Origin: Burkholderia sp. BCC0322 | Lineage (GTDB): Bacteria; Pseudomonadota; Gammaproteobacteria; Burkholderiales; Burkholderiaceae | DNA length: 64,000 nucleotides | Direction of reading: 5' to 3' | Assembly: GCF_902833045.1 (NCBI RefSeq) | Contig: NZ_CADFDU010000001.1 | Span: forward strand, 1,133,927-1,197,926 | Shown: positions 8,356 through 16,169 of the stretch, piece by piece | How positions within the stretch are numbered: position 1 is the first letter of the stretch | Layout of the letters: each line of letters opens with the position of its first letter | Notes under the pieces: generated by a model | Seen by the model: the letters and a program-made list of their open reading frames with translations, nothing else | What the model was told of the DNA's origin: nothing | Databases searched by the model: none | Program-made: the position numbers and the translations under genes

Positions 8356-8930
8356 CGCTGGAAGACTTTCTGATCGAAGCGCGGCGCCTTGCCAGGCCAT
8401 GCCATCAATACCGCTTCGCGGAAGACGGCGAACCCGTCACCGGCTACTGGCATGGCGTCGACGCAGGCGCGTTGTGCCTTTCCGTCGAGCGCGACGGCAC
8501 ATGGCTGAACGTGTATCTCGACGAGGACGGGATATCAGGCCGCGTGGAAACCGCCGTGCAGCCTGTCCAGTCCGAACACCCGCTGTACCGATCCGAAGCA
8601 ACGTCGCTTCCGCCGATCGACGCTGTGTTCCGCTTCGGTTCCGCCGCGATCGAAGCATATCTCGACGCACACGGCTGGCAACGGGGCTGGGGATTCAACA
8701 GCAACTTCAAGGGCGTCGCGGCGCACGACTACGCGCGCGCGTGGATGGCGCAATGCCCGCTCTACACGGATGGGGTGGTCGCCGTCGCGGGCGGGTGGAA
8801 CATGCCCTGGCCCGACGACGACGAGCCGATCGACCTTGATCTCGTCCTCTGGACGTTCGAGGAGGCGGAGCCGTGGGTCGAGGTGTTTTTTGACGGCAGC
8901 CGGTACGCGGTGATCCAGCGGATCACCTAG
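8352..8930 (+). CDS. Hypothetical protein coupled to the P-loop kinase gene
   Basis: A 192-residue soluble protein, acidic near its C-terminus, with many aromatic residues (GWQRGWGFNSNF, WPDDDEPIDLDLVLWTFEEAEPWVEVFFDG). I do not recognise a family. No signal peptide or transmembrane segment is visible. The ATG overlaps the kinase stop, indicating translational coupling. The overall look (compact, acidic, tryptophan-rich) resembles immunity-type proteins, but this is only an impression. It converges on the riboflavin synthase gene with a 14-bp gap. Confidence 0.6.
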   Translation: MTLEDFLIEARRLARPCHQYRFAEDGEPVTGYWHGVDAGALCLSVERDGTWLNVYLDEDGISGRVETAVQPVQSEHPLYRSEATSLPPIDAVFRFGSAAIEAYLDAHGWQRGWGFNSNFKGVAAHDYARAWMAQCPLYTDGVVAVAGGWNMPWPDDDEPIDLDLVLWTFEEAEPWVEVFFDGSRYAVIQRIT

Positions 8931-8944
8931 CGCGCCGGTATCCG

Positions 8945-9658
8945 TTACTGCTTCGGCAGCCGCGCGACATGCCGCGCCAGCAGTTCCTCGATGTCGATGC
9001 CTTTTTCCGCCAGCAATGCGGTGACGACGCCGTTCAGTTCGCCGAGCGTTTCCTTGACCGATTCCCGGATCGTGTCGACGACCACCTGCGTGCTGCGCTC
9101 GATCTCGATGTTGACCGTGTCGTTGACGCCCTTCGCATCGAAAGTCGTCGCGCGTCGCGTTTCGGGAATCAGCCAGACATCGAACCAGCCCTCGTCGCGG
9201 TTGACGTCGGACACCGTCAGGCTGCAGCCGTTGATCGCGATATAGCCCTTCGCGAACACATACCGCTTGAATGCGTCCGGCACGCCGATGCGCACCATCC
9301 GGTTATGCTCGGACGACGCGATGTGCCGGATCGTCCCCGTGAAGTCGACATGGCCCGACAGCGGATGCCCGCCGATCTCCGCGCCGTCCTTCGCGGCCCG
9401 CTCGACGTTGACGCGACCGCCCGTCGCGAGATCGGCCAGCGTGGTGATCCGCAGGCTCGGCAGCATCACGTCGAAGTCGATCAGCGCCGGCGAATGGATG
9501 GTCGTCACCGTCAGGCAGACACCGTCGACCGAGACGCTGGCGCCGATCTCGATGTCGTCGGTAAACCGCTCCGGGAATTCGATGCTGAAGGTTCTCAGTT
9601 CCCCGTGATCGGCGATGGCCCTGATGGTGGCAACGCCTTGGACAATTCCTGTAAACAT
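8945..9658 (-). CDS. ribE: Riboflavin synthase (RibE/RibC type), stand-alone copy
   Basis: A 237-residue protein with two lumazine-binding repeats. It begins MFTGIVQG and has DGVCLTV in repeat 1, then GGHPLSGHV, and in repeat 2 INGCSLTV and LIPETRRATTF. It dismutates two 6,7-dimethyl-8-ribityllumazine molecules into riboflavin. It resembles the Escherichia coli enzyme more than the canonical MFTGIVEG form. An approximately 25-residue C-terminal extension (ALLAEKGIDIEELLARHV) goes beyond the usual 200-215 residues. No other riboflavin genes are adjacent and I see no FMN riboswitch in the short leader, so it may be a second, unregulated copy or a lumazine-binding paralogue. Confidence 0.88.
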   Translation of the reverse strand: MFTGIVQGVATIRAIADHGELRTFSIEFPERFTDDIEIGASVSVDGVCLTVTTIHSPALIDFDVMLPSLRITTLADLATGGRVNVERAAKDGAEIGGHPLSGHVDFTGTIRHIASSEHNRMVRIGVPDAFKRYVFAKGYIAINGCSLTVSDVNRDEGWFDVWLIPETRRATTFDAKGVNDTVNIEIERSTQVVVDTIRESVKETLGELNGVVTALLAEKGIDIEELLARHVARLPKQ

Positions 9659-9763
9659 GGTCGATCCCTAGTCGCACATTTCCTGGTCGACATGATAAGG
9701 GATCCCGGAAGCGGCGGCCTTGCGGCGCGTGGCGTCGGGGTGGCCGGCCCGATTCGCGGGCGT

Positions 9764-9792
9764 AAAAAAAAGGCCGTGCACCTGGCACGGCC
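9764..9792 (-). terminator. Intrinsic terminator after the ABC exporter gene
   Basis: On the minus strand GGCCGTGC pairs with GCACGGCC around a 5-nt loop (9772-9792), followed by eight T residues (complement of the A run 9764-9771). This is a textbook Rho-independent terminator for the leftward ABC exporter. It also insulates the riboflavin synthase gene downstream. Confidence 0.9.
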
Positions 9793-9815
9793 TCGATCCG
9801 GATCCGATTGTCGAC

Positions 9816-9850
9816 GTGCGCCGGCGGTGATGACCGCACCGCCGGCGCAC
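9816..9850. repeat. 13-bp perfect inverted repeat between the ABC exporter stop and its terminator
   Basis: GTGCGCCGGCGGT and ACCGCCGGCGCAC are separated by 9 nt. The element lies 17 bp past the ABC exporter stop and about 24 bp before the intrinsic terminator. With no T-tract on either side it probably acts as a 3' stabiliser, forming a double-hairpin end with the terminator. Confidence 0.6.
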
Positions 9851-9867
9851 GTTGCGACACGCTGGCG

Positions 9868-11730
9868 TTACACTTCGGCCGGCTCGCCGAGCGGCCCGGC
9901 GTCGTCGTCCGCCGTGCGTCGCGGCGAATCGGCGAGCCCCTTCGCGAGTTCCAGCGCCTGCCGCTCGAACAGCCGGCGGTAGATGCCCCCGTCGATACGG
10001 ATCAGCGCGTCGTGGCTGCCTTCCTCGATCACCTTGCCGCGATCGAGCACCAGCAGCCGGTCGAGCGCACGCACGGTCGACAGCCGGTGCGCGACCACGA
10101 GCGTCGTGCGGCCGACCATCAGCCGCTCCATCGCCTGCTGGATCAGCAGCTCGCTTTCGCTATCGAGGCTCGACGTGGCTTCGTCGAGGATCAGGATCGG
10201 CGCATCGGCGAGGAACGCGCGTGCGATCGCGACCCGCTGGCGTTCACCGCCCGACAGCTTGATCCCGCGTTCGCCAACGAGCGTGTCATAGCCGTCCGGC
10301 AGCGTGGCGATGAAGTCGTGCGCGCTGGCCAGCCGCGCGGCGCGCTCGATGTCGGCCCGGCTCGCGTCGGGGCGCGCGTACGCGATGTTCTCAGCGAGCG
10401 TGCGGTGGAACAGTACGGGCTCCTGCTGGACGATCGCGATCTGGCTGCGCAGCGAATCCTGCCGCACCCGCGCGATGTCCTGGCCGTCGATCGTGATGCG
10501 GCCGCCCGACACGTCGTACAGGCGCTGGATCAGCTTGATGAACGACGTCTTGCCCGACCCCGAATGGCCGACGAGGCCGACGCGCTCGCCCGGCGCGATC
10601 CGCATCGAGAAATCGTCGTACAGCGGCACCGGATGGTTGTCGTAGCGGAACGTCACGTGCTCGAAGCGGATCTCGCCTTGCCCGATCCGGATCGCCGGCG
10701 CACCGGGACGATCGTCGATGCCGAGCGGCTGGCGTTCGAGCGCGACGAGCTCTTCCATGTCGTTCACCGAGCGTTGCAGGTTGCGGATGTGCATGCCGAC
10801 GTCGCGCAGGTAGCCCTGCAGCATGAAGAACATCGTCAGCGCGAACGCGATGTCGCCGACGCTCGCCTCGTCGTTCACCCACAGCCGCAGCGCGACGCCG
10901 ATCATCGCGGCCTGCATCGCAACGAGCATCGCGCCCTGCAACCCGCCGTTGAACGTGCCGCGCACCCACGTGCGGCGCGTGCGTTGCCGCCACTTGGCGA
11001 TCACGCGCGCGAGCCGCGCTTCCTCGCGCGTTTCCGCGCCGAACGCCTTGACGACCGCATTGCAGCTCACGGCGTCGGCGAGCGCGCCGCCCATGCGCGT
11101 ATCCCACAGGTTGCCGAGCCGCGCGGCCGGCGCGACGATGCCGAGCGACACCGCCACCGTCACCGTGATGTACAGCAGCGAACCCGCGCCGACGACGAGC
11201 CCCATCACGGGCCAGTGCGTGCCGAGCAGCACGGTGGCGCCGACGAGCATCGTGACCGACGGAAGCAGCGCGATCAGCACGGTGTCGTTCAGCAGGTCGA
11301 GCGCCCAGATCCCGCGCGTGATCTTGCGCACGGTCGAGCCCGCGAAGCTGTTCGCGTGCCAGTCGGTCGAGAAGCGCTGCACGCGATGGAACGACGCGGC
11401 CGCGATCTCGCTCATCATCTTCAGGGTGAGCGTGATGATGTTCAGGTAGACGCCTTGCCGCAGCACCGTCGCGCCGAGACCGAGCGCGGCGAGCGTGCCG
11501 AACGCGACGAGCGCCGCATGCCAGGCGGCGGCGCGGTCGGTCAGGCCGGTCGACAGCGCGTCGACGAGGCGACCGGCGAACAGCGGCGTGAGCACGTCGG
11601 CGAGCGCGGCGAGCAGCGCAAGGCTCGCGACCGTGGCGGTGCGGGCCGGCTGCTTGCGCCAGTAACGGAAGGTGAAGCCGAAGACGGCCTGGAATGCCTG
11701 GCCGCCCAGATGGGAGGTTTTTCTGGTCAT
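9868..11730 (-). CDS. MsbA-like ABC exporter half-transporter (fused permease and ATPase)
   Basis: A 620-residue half-transporter. Six membrane helices lie in about residues 20-320, and the nucleotide-binding domain in about 350-585. The latter shows Walker A GHSGSGKTSF, Q-loop QQEPVLF, signature LSGGERQRVAIAR, Walker B ILILDEATSSLD and H-loop VAHRLST. Homodimers of this type export lipids or drugs; the substrate is unknown. The start is the ATG at 11730, just after a run of poorly conserved residues in the longer frame. A short ORF with a strong ribosome site lies about 170 nt upstream. A terminator follows the gene. Confidence 0.88.
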   Translation of the reverse strand: MTRKTSHLGGQAFQAVFGFTFRYWRKQPARTATVASLALLAALADVLTPLFAGRLVDALSTGLTDRAAAWHAALVAFGTLAALGLGATVLRQGVYLNIITLTLKMMSEIAAASFHRVQRFSTDWHANSFAGSTVRKITRGIWALDLLNDTVLIALLPSVTMLVGATVLLGTHWPVMGLVVGAGSLLYITVTVAVSLGIVAPAARLGNLWDTRMGGALADAVSCNAVVKAFGAETREEARLARVIAKWRQRTRRTWVRGTFNGGLQGAMLVAMQAAMIGVALRLWVNDEASVGDIAFALTMFFMLQGYLRDVGMHIRNLQRSVNDMEELVALERQPLGIDDRPGAPAIRIGQGEIRFEHVTFRYDNHPVPLYDDFSMRIAPGERVGLVGHSGSGKTSFIKLIQRLYDVSGGRITIDGQDIARVRQDSLRSQIAIVQQEPVLFHRTLAENIAYARPDASRADIERAARLASAHDFIATLPDGYDTLVGERGIKLSGGERQRVAIARAFLADAPILILDEATSSLDSESELLIQQAMERLMVGRTTLVVAHRLSTVRALDRLLVLDRGKVIEEGSHDALIRIDGGIYRRLFERQALELAKGLADSPRRTADDDAGPLGEPAEV

Positions 11731-12220
11731 TGATCGTTGCCCGGCGCATCGCGCGACGGGACTTTCCGGTTCGGAGAACATCGAAAACGCAACAGCCGGG
11801 CCGCGCGGAAACCGTGCGGCGAAACGAAACGGGCTGTCGGGAAACGGCGCGGCTGACGGGTTAGCGGAAAACTCGGGAGCCGGCGCGGACGGCGGGCTGG
11901 ATCAGCTGCGCCGTGGGACCACGTTCGGGAAGGTTGCTGGCATTCGGAACATCTGCACCTCCCCTGAAGTGAACGGTTGAAAGGACGCCGAAAAGACGTG
12001 AAAAGATTCTATCAGCAGTGCCGGGGGCGCCGCAACGTCTGATGAATGCCGCGTTGCAGCGTCGATACGGTTAGTATTCGGGTTTTGGGCCCTTCTTTTG
12101 CGGGCCTTTCCCAGTGCGGCAGCGCAAGGGCGCGGCACGCGCATCGATTACACTTCGGCGTCTGCGGCGCAAGACGCCGCGGCCCTCGCAGATTCACCAC
12201 GATACATTCCTGAGGACACG
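11731..12220. other. Divergent intergenic region, ABC exporter / DyP peroxidase
   Basis: About 490 bp between divergent genes. It contains the 16-codon leader ORF on the minus strand (11902-11952). The rest has no convincing gene. The stretch around 12000-12080 is less GC-rich and probably carries both promoters, but no clear -35/-10 pair could be fixed. Confidence 0.5.
11902..11952 (-). CDS. Putative 16-residue leader peptide upstream of the ABC exporter
   Basis: The short frame reads MFRMPATFPNVVPRRS and stops. An unusually strong ribosome site (AGGGGAGG) lies 5 nt before its ATG, better than that of most annotated genes here. It sits about 170 nt upstream of the ABC exporter start, on the same strand. 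The position and strong site suggest a regulatory leader peptide or small protein. Without comparison to related genomes it remains a candidate. Confidence 0.4.
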   Translation of the reverse strand: MFRMPATFPNVVPRRS

Positions 12221-13102
12221 ATGAGCGACGTTCAGCAAGGCATCCTGACCCCGATCGATACGGCGGCCCGATACCTCACTTTCACGATTTCGAATGACGG
12301 CAATGTGGCGGCGGCGCTGGCCGCGCTGCGCGAGATCGTCGACGGACGCGACACGGTGGTCGGGTTCGGGCATGCGCTGGCGGCGCATCTCGGGCACCCG
12401 GTGCCGGGTCTGACCGAATTCCCGGCGTTCGCGGTGAAGGACCGCACGCTGCCGGCGACGCCGGCCGACGTGTGGGTCTGGCTGCGCGGCGACGACCGCG
12501 GCGAGATCGTGCTGCGTACGCGGGCGATCGAACGCGAGCTGGCGCCGGCGTTTGCGCTGCAGGATGCGGTCGACGGTTTCCGCTATTCGAACGATCGCGA
12601 CCTGTCCGGCTACGAGGACGGCACCGAGAACCCGGAAGGCGACGACGCGGTGGCCGCGGCGATCGTGACCGGGCAGGGCGCGGGGCTCGACGGTGCGAGC
12701 TTCGTCGCGGTCCAGCAATGGCTGCACGACTTCGACCAGATGGAGCGCATTCCGTCGGGCGACATGGACAACATCATCGGGCGTCGCCGCTCGGACAACG
12801 AAGAACTCGACGATGCACCCGAGTTCGCGCACGTGAAGCGTACCGCGCAGGAAAGCTTCGAGCCCGAGGCGTTCATGCTGCGCCGTTCGTCGCCGTGGTC
12901 GGACGCGCGTCGCGCGGGCCTCTACTTCGTGGCGTTCGGCTGCTCGTTCCGCGCATTCGACGTGCAGATGCGCCGGATGTGCGGCGCGGATGACGGGATC
13001 GTCGACGGCCTGTTCCGCTTCACGCGGCCGCTGACGGGCGCGTATTTCTGGTGCCCGCCGATGAAGGGCGGCAAGCTCGACCTGTCCGCGCTCGGCCTGT
13101 AA
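12221..13102 (+). CDS. DyP-type haem peroxidase (YfeX-like)
   Basis: A 293-residue protein. The DyP signature GXXDG is present as GYEDGTENPEG near residue 131, supplying the distal catalytic Asp. DEAP-like DDAPEFAHVKRT near 200 carries the likely proximal haem-ligand His, and PWSDARRAGLYFVAFG follows. No Tat or Sec signal peptide is visible, so it belongs to the cytoplasmic YfeX-like class, oxidising phenolic or porphyrin substrates with hydrogen peroxide. No encapsulin gene is next to it. A strong terminator follows. The gene is monocistronic. Confidence 0.9.
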   Translation: MSDVQQGILTPIDTAARYLTFTISNDGNVAAALAALREIVDGRDTVVGFGHALAAHLGHPVPGLTEFPAFAVKDRTLPATPADVWVWLRGDDRGEIVLRTRAIERELAPAFALQDAVDGFRYSNDRDLSGYEDGTENPEGDDAVAAAIVTGQGAGLDGASFVAVQQWLHDFDQMERIPSGDMDNIIGRRRSDNEELDDAPEFAHVKRTAQESFEPEAFMLRRSSPWSDARRAGLYFVAFGCSFRAFDVQMRRMCGADDGIVDGLFRFTRPLTGAYFWCPPMKGGKLDLSALGL

Positions 13103-13124
13103 GCGCCTGACGGTAGCGACGCAA

Positions 13125-13164
13125 CGGGGGGCCGCGCATCGTGCGCGGCCCCCCGTTTCTTTTG
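13125..13164 (+). terminator. Intrinsic terminator after the DyP peroxidase gene
   Basis: CGGGGGGCCGCGCA pairs with TGCGCGGCCCCCCG almost without a loop gap, followed by TTTCTTTT. This is a strong Rho-independent terminator for the rightward peroxidase gene. The converging osmC-like gene ends at 13197. Confidence 0.88.
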
Positions 13165-13196
13165 GCGCGGCGATCGTGCGCCGCGTGCGTCGTGTG

Positions 13197-13598
13197 TCAG
13201 TTCAACGTCGTGTCGATCCGTGTGCCACGCTTGATGAACTGCGTGACCGGCGTTTTCTCGCAGATTTCGGCGAGGCGCTGGCGTTGCGCGTCATCGAGCG
13301 GACCGTCGAGCGTCACGACGCGGCGCACGTACTGCGTGCCGTCGCGATCGGCATGAAGCTCGGTGCGCACGGCGATGCGGGTGGCCGGCCACGTCTTGCG
13401 CTGCATATACATGCGCAGCGTCGCGGCCGTGCATTGCGCGAGGCCGGCCAGCACGAATTCGTACGGCGCCGGCCCGCGATCCTGGCCGCCTTCGCGTGGT
13501 GCCTCGTCGCCGGTCAATGCGTGCGTGCCGGCCTGCAGCTGGACGACGTAGTCGGGCGCATCGGCGTCGAGGACGGCGGCGGCATGGATGAGCGACAT
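13197..13598 (-). CDS. OsmC/Ohr-family peroxide-reducing protein
   Basis: A 133-residue protein. GPAPYEFVLAGLAQCTAATLRMY near residues 42-64 carries the first peroxidatic Cys. The second conserved Cys lies in AEICEKTPV near 113. The family reduces organic hydroperoxides using a Cys pair. The start is an ATG with GGAGA ribosome site. It lies 98 bp downstream of a LysR-type regulator in the same direction. It is closer to the YhfA/OsmC group than to Ohr judging by the C-terminal cysteine context; this sub-assignment is uncertain. Confidence 0.85.
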   Translation of the reverse strand: MSLIHAAAVLDADAPDYVVQLQAGTHALTGDEAPREGGQDRGPAPYEFVLAGLAQCTAATLRMYMQRKTWPATRIAVRTELHADRDGTQYVRRVVTLDGPLDDAQRQRLAEICEKTPVTQFIKRGTRIDTTLN

Positions 13599-13696
13599 GG
13601 CAAGTCTCCGGTCAGCGGGAAGAGGGAAGCGGGCGCCGCGTGGCGGCGCGCAGCCGCAAGCATACCGTCCCGATCGTGACGGCGTGCGCCGCGCGG

Positions 13697-14620
13697 CTAT
13701 GCGTCGGTGACGCCGGCGCTGCTGCGCACGAGCGCGGCGATACGTTCGCGCACCCACTGGTGCGCCCGATCGGCGTCGCGAGACTCGTGCCAGTACGCGA
13801 GGAGCGGGAACGGCTTGAGCCGCAACGGCAGCGGCCGCACGACGATCGGCAGCATCGCGGCCATCCGCAACGCATAGGTGTGCGGCAGCGTGACCAGCAG
13901 GTTGCCGGTCGCGGCGATCTGGCATGCGGCGAAATAGTGCTGGCAGGTGAGCCGGATATCGCGGAAACGGCCGTCGTTGCCGAGCAGCACGTCGAGCGAT
14001 TGCGGCTCGCCGAGCGACGACACCGCGACATGCTGCGCCGCGAAATAGTCGCCGCGCCGCAGCGGGTCGCGCGCGAGCGGATGATCGCCGCGCAGCGCGA
14101 CGACGAGCGAATCGTCGAGCAGGTGTTCGGTGGCGATGCGCGGGCCGGTCGGCACGCGGCGATCGACGGCGAGATCGAGATTGCCCGATGCGAGTTCGCG
14201 CTCGATGTCGGCCACCGCGATGCGGCGGCTCACGAGCCGCAGGCCCGGCGCTTCGTCGGCGAACGCGGCGACGATCCGCGGCAGCGCGATCGATTCGAGC
14301 ACGTCGCGAATGCCTACCGCGATGCTCAGGTCGAGCGTCGCGGGATCGAATGCCGACGGCGCGCGCGCGGTGCCTTGCAGGCCCTTCAGGTGCAACTGCA
14401 CGTCCGCGATGATCGAACGCGTGCGCTCGGTCGCCACGACCCGGTTGCCCTGCCGCACGAACAGCGGATCGTCGAAATGTGCGCGCAGCCGGTTGAGCGC
14501 ATGCGTGACGGCCGGCTGCGTGAGGTGCAGCGCGCGGGCGGCCGCGCCGATGCCGCCATGCACGTAGACGGCGTCGAGCACGCGAAACAGGTTCAGGTCG
14601 AGACGGTGATCGGCGGGCAC
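13697..14620 (-). CDS. LysR-family transcriptional regulator
   Basis: About 307 residues from the GTG at 14620. An N-terminal winged helix-turn-helix (DLNLFRVLDAVYVHGGIGAA, HLTQPAVTHALNRLR, DPLFVRQGN) is followed by a periplasmic-binding-like effector domain. The frame stays open far upstream, but LysR proteins start a few residues before the DLNLFRVL motif, so the GTG was chosen; no good ribosome site is seen, leaving the start uncertain. A LysR-type dyad (T-N11-A) lies about 160-190 bp upstream. Target genes could be osmC downstream or itself. Effector unknown. Confidence 0.85.
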   Translation of the reverse strand: MPADHRLDLNLFRVLDAVYVHGGIGAAARALHLTQPAVTHALNRLRAHFDDPLFVRQGNRVVATERTRSIIADVQLHLKGLQGTARAPSAFDPATLDLSIAVGIRDVLESIALPRIVAAFADEAPGLRLVSRRIAVADIERELASGNLDLAVDRRVPTGPRIATEHLLDDSLVVALRGDHPLARDPLRRGDYFAAQHVAVSSLGEPQSLDVLLGNDGRFRDIRLTCQHYFAACQIAATGNLLVTLPHTYALRMAAMLPIVVRPLPLRLKPFPLLAYWHESRDADRAHQWVRERIAALVRSSAGVTDA

Positions 14621-15062
14621 GGGGCGCGGGCGGCGTAGTGAATGGTGGGCCGATTCTAAAGGATGCGCAGGCAGCGGATACGCGGGCTGTCCTGCGTGAC
14701 AATCGACGGCATTGGATGCGAGTCGATATCGTTTGAGCCGATATTGGGTTGTGTATTTATCCGTATACCTGACGCAATAAGTCGCAATGAAATGCGCGAA
14801 TTGCGACGCACGCAATCGCAATAATGGGCGATATCGGCCCGGGCAATTCCGCTCAGGCCCGCCAACAAGCCCTTGCAGCCTGTAGTAATCCGCCATCATG
14901 CTGTCCGCGTCGGCCATTTCGTGCCAAAGGCGCGACCCGTTCGGCTAAGATGCCGTCGCTTCATATTTCGGGATAGCCGTCCTGTCGCACGCATTTAAAC
15001 CAAATATAAGCCTGACAGTTCGACGGTATTAGAAGAAGTCGAACAAGTCGGGGGCTTGGCCA
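14621..15062. other. Intergenic region between LysR and AraC-type regulator genes
   Basis: About 440 bp between divergent regulator genes. GC content is locally lower. It holds a perfect LysR-type dyad (14781-14807) within a cluster of CGCAAT repeats. Small frames on the minus strand here have no ribosome site and are not regarded as genes. Confidence 0.5.
14781..14807. promoter_or_regulatory. Probable LysR operator (GTCGCAAT-N11-ATTGCGAC)
   Basis: Perfect 8-bp arms with an 11-bp spacer form the T-N11-A arrangement typical of LysR-type regulator binding sites. Extra CGCAAT half-sites occur at about 14773, 14810 and 14815. The location, upstream of the LysR gene and between it and a divergent AraC-type gene, suggests autoregulation and perhaps control of the neighbour. 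Confidence 0.6.
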
Positions 15063-16169
15063 GTGAATGCAGCAGATCAGAGATGGGTCGTTATCTATTT
15101 GAGTACGGGATTTTCGTTGGCCCAGGCCGCGCGTCTTGGCGAGGCTTTCAACCTGGCGAATCGCCTGCACGCACACAGTGCTGACTACCAGCTGAAGTAC
15201 GTATCCGAAAGCGGGGGGCTGTTGCAGTCGTCCTCCGGCGTTAGCATCGCGGCCGATCCGCTCGGTGACGAGCACGGCCGCCGCGCACTCGCGTTCTTTC
15301 ATCTTCACGGTGACCGCGCGGCCGTCAACTGGGACGACGCGTTGCAGCGTCGCCTCGCCGACATTCGCCGTCATGCGCGCTGGATCGTCGACGGGATGGA
15401 TCTGCCCACGCTCGCGGCCATGCGGCGTCCGTCGGCGGCGATCGAAGGGCGGCCTGGTCGGGCCGGGCGACGGGGCGCCACGACGGTCGAGGCGCAGGCC
15501 GGCGAAACCGACGTGTTTGCCGCCGTGCTCGACATGTTTCGCGCCGACCTTGGCGACGGCGCCGCACAGGAGATCGCCAGCAACCTGCTGCGGCCGGTCG
15601 AGCAACGCTATCCGCAGTCGATGTGGGCCTTTCGCGAGCTGAGCGCGAGCCCGTCGATCCGGATGTCGGCGCAGCGGCTGCGCGCGCAGAGCGTGAATCG
15701 CATCTCGATCGCGAACGCCGCCCAGGCTGCCGCGATGAGCGAGCGCAACTTCCTGCGGCGCTTCAAGAAGGAAATCGGCGTGACGCCGACCGAGTTCGTC
15801 CAGCACGTGCGGCTCGAGCGCGCCTGCCACATGCTGGTCCACACGACGCTGCCGGCCGATAAAGTCGCGCGCCGTACCGGGTTCGGCAGCGGCGAGCGGC
15901 TCGCGAAGCTGTTTCGCCAGCGCATGCTGATGTCGCCGACCGAATTTCGCGTCGCCGAGCGCGAAAGGATCCTCACCCGTGGCGCGGCGCCGGCGGATGC
16001 GGACGGGGGGCGCTGCGACGGCGCCGGGGGGCGTTGCGCCGCGTGCGAGGCCGCGCGCGAGAAAACCGGGCGGATACCCGTAGAATCGTCCTGTCGCGAT
16101 TTCGATACCCGGTTTCCATGTCCTTCCTCCCCACTACCGCCACCGCCCCTTTCTGCCCGTCGGAAGTAA
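15063..16169 (+). CDS. GlxA-like AraC-family transcriptional regulator
   Basis: A 368-residue protein starting at GTG. The N-terminal half resembles the DJ-1/PfpI-like domain of GlxA regulators. The C-terminal half has two helix-turn-helix motifs (ISIANAAQAAAMSERNFLRRFKKEIG from about 212, then ADKVARRTGFGSGERLAKLFRQRM). A tail of about 65 residues follows the DNA-binding domain, with a Cys-rich GGRCDGAGGRCAACE and a proline-rich end. This tail runs 52 bp into the 5' end of mntH, an unusually long overlap. No in-frame ATG start was seen nearby. Ligand unknown; control of mntH is possible from position. Confidence 0.8.
   Translation: MNAADQRWVVIYLSTGFSLAQAARLGEAFNLANRLHAHSADYQLKYVSESGGLLQSSSGVSIAADPLGDEHGRRALAFFHLHGDRAAVNWDDALQRRLADIRRHARWIVDGMDLPTLAAMRRPSAAIEGRPGRAGRRGATTVEAQAGETDVFAAVLDMFRADLGDGAAQEIASNLLRPVEQRYPQSMWAFRELSASPSIRMSAQRLRAQSVNRISIANAAQAAAMSERNFLRRFKKEIGVTPTEFVQHVRLERACHMLVHTTLPADKVARRTGFGSGERLAKLFRQRMLMSPTEFRVAERERILTRGAAPADADGGRCDGAGGRCAACEAAREKTGRIPVESSCRDFDTRFPCPSSPLPPPPLSARRK

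Noticed and set aside
6301-8400. 699-codon open frame antisense to clcF and the kinase gene
   Set aside because: It covers two real genes on the other strand and the riboswitch; its composition is typical of antisense GC-rich DNA.
9659-9763. Possible FMN riboswitch upstream of riboflavin synthase
   Set aside because: The conserved RFN core (GGGCAGGGTGAAATTCCC-like) is absent and the leader is only about 100 nt.
9808-11733. 641-codon open frame antisense to the ABC exporter
   Set aside because: A shadow of the exporter's codon pattern; the exporter shows every ABC motif.
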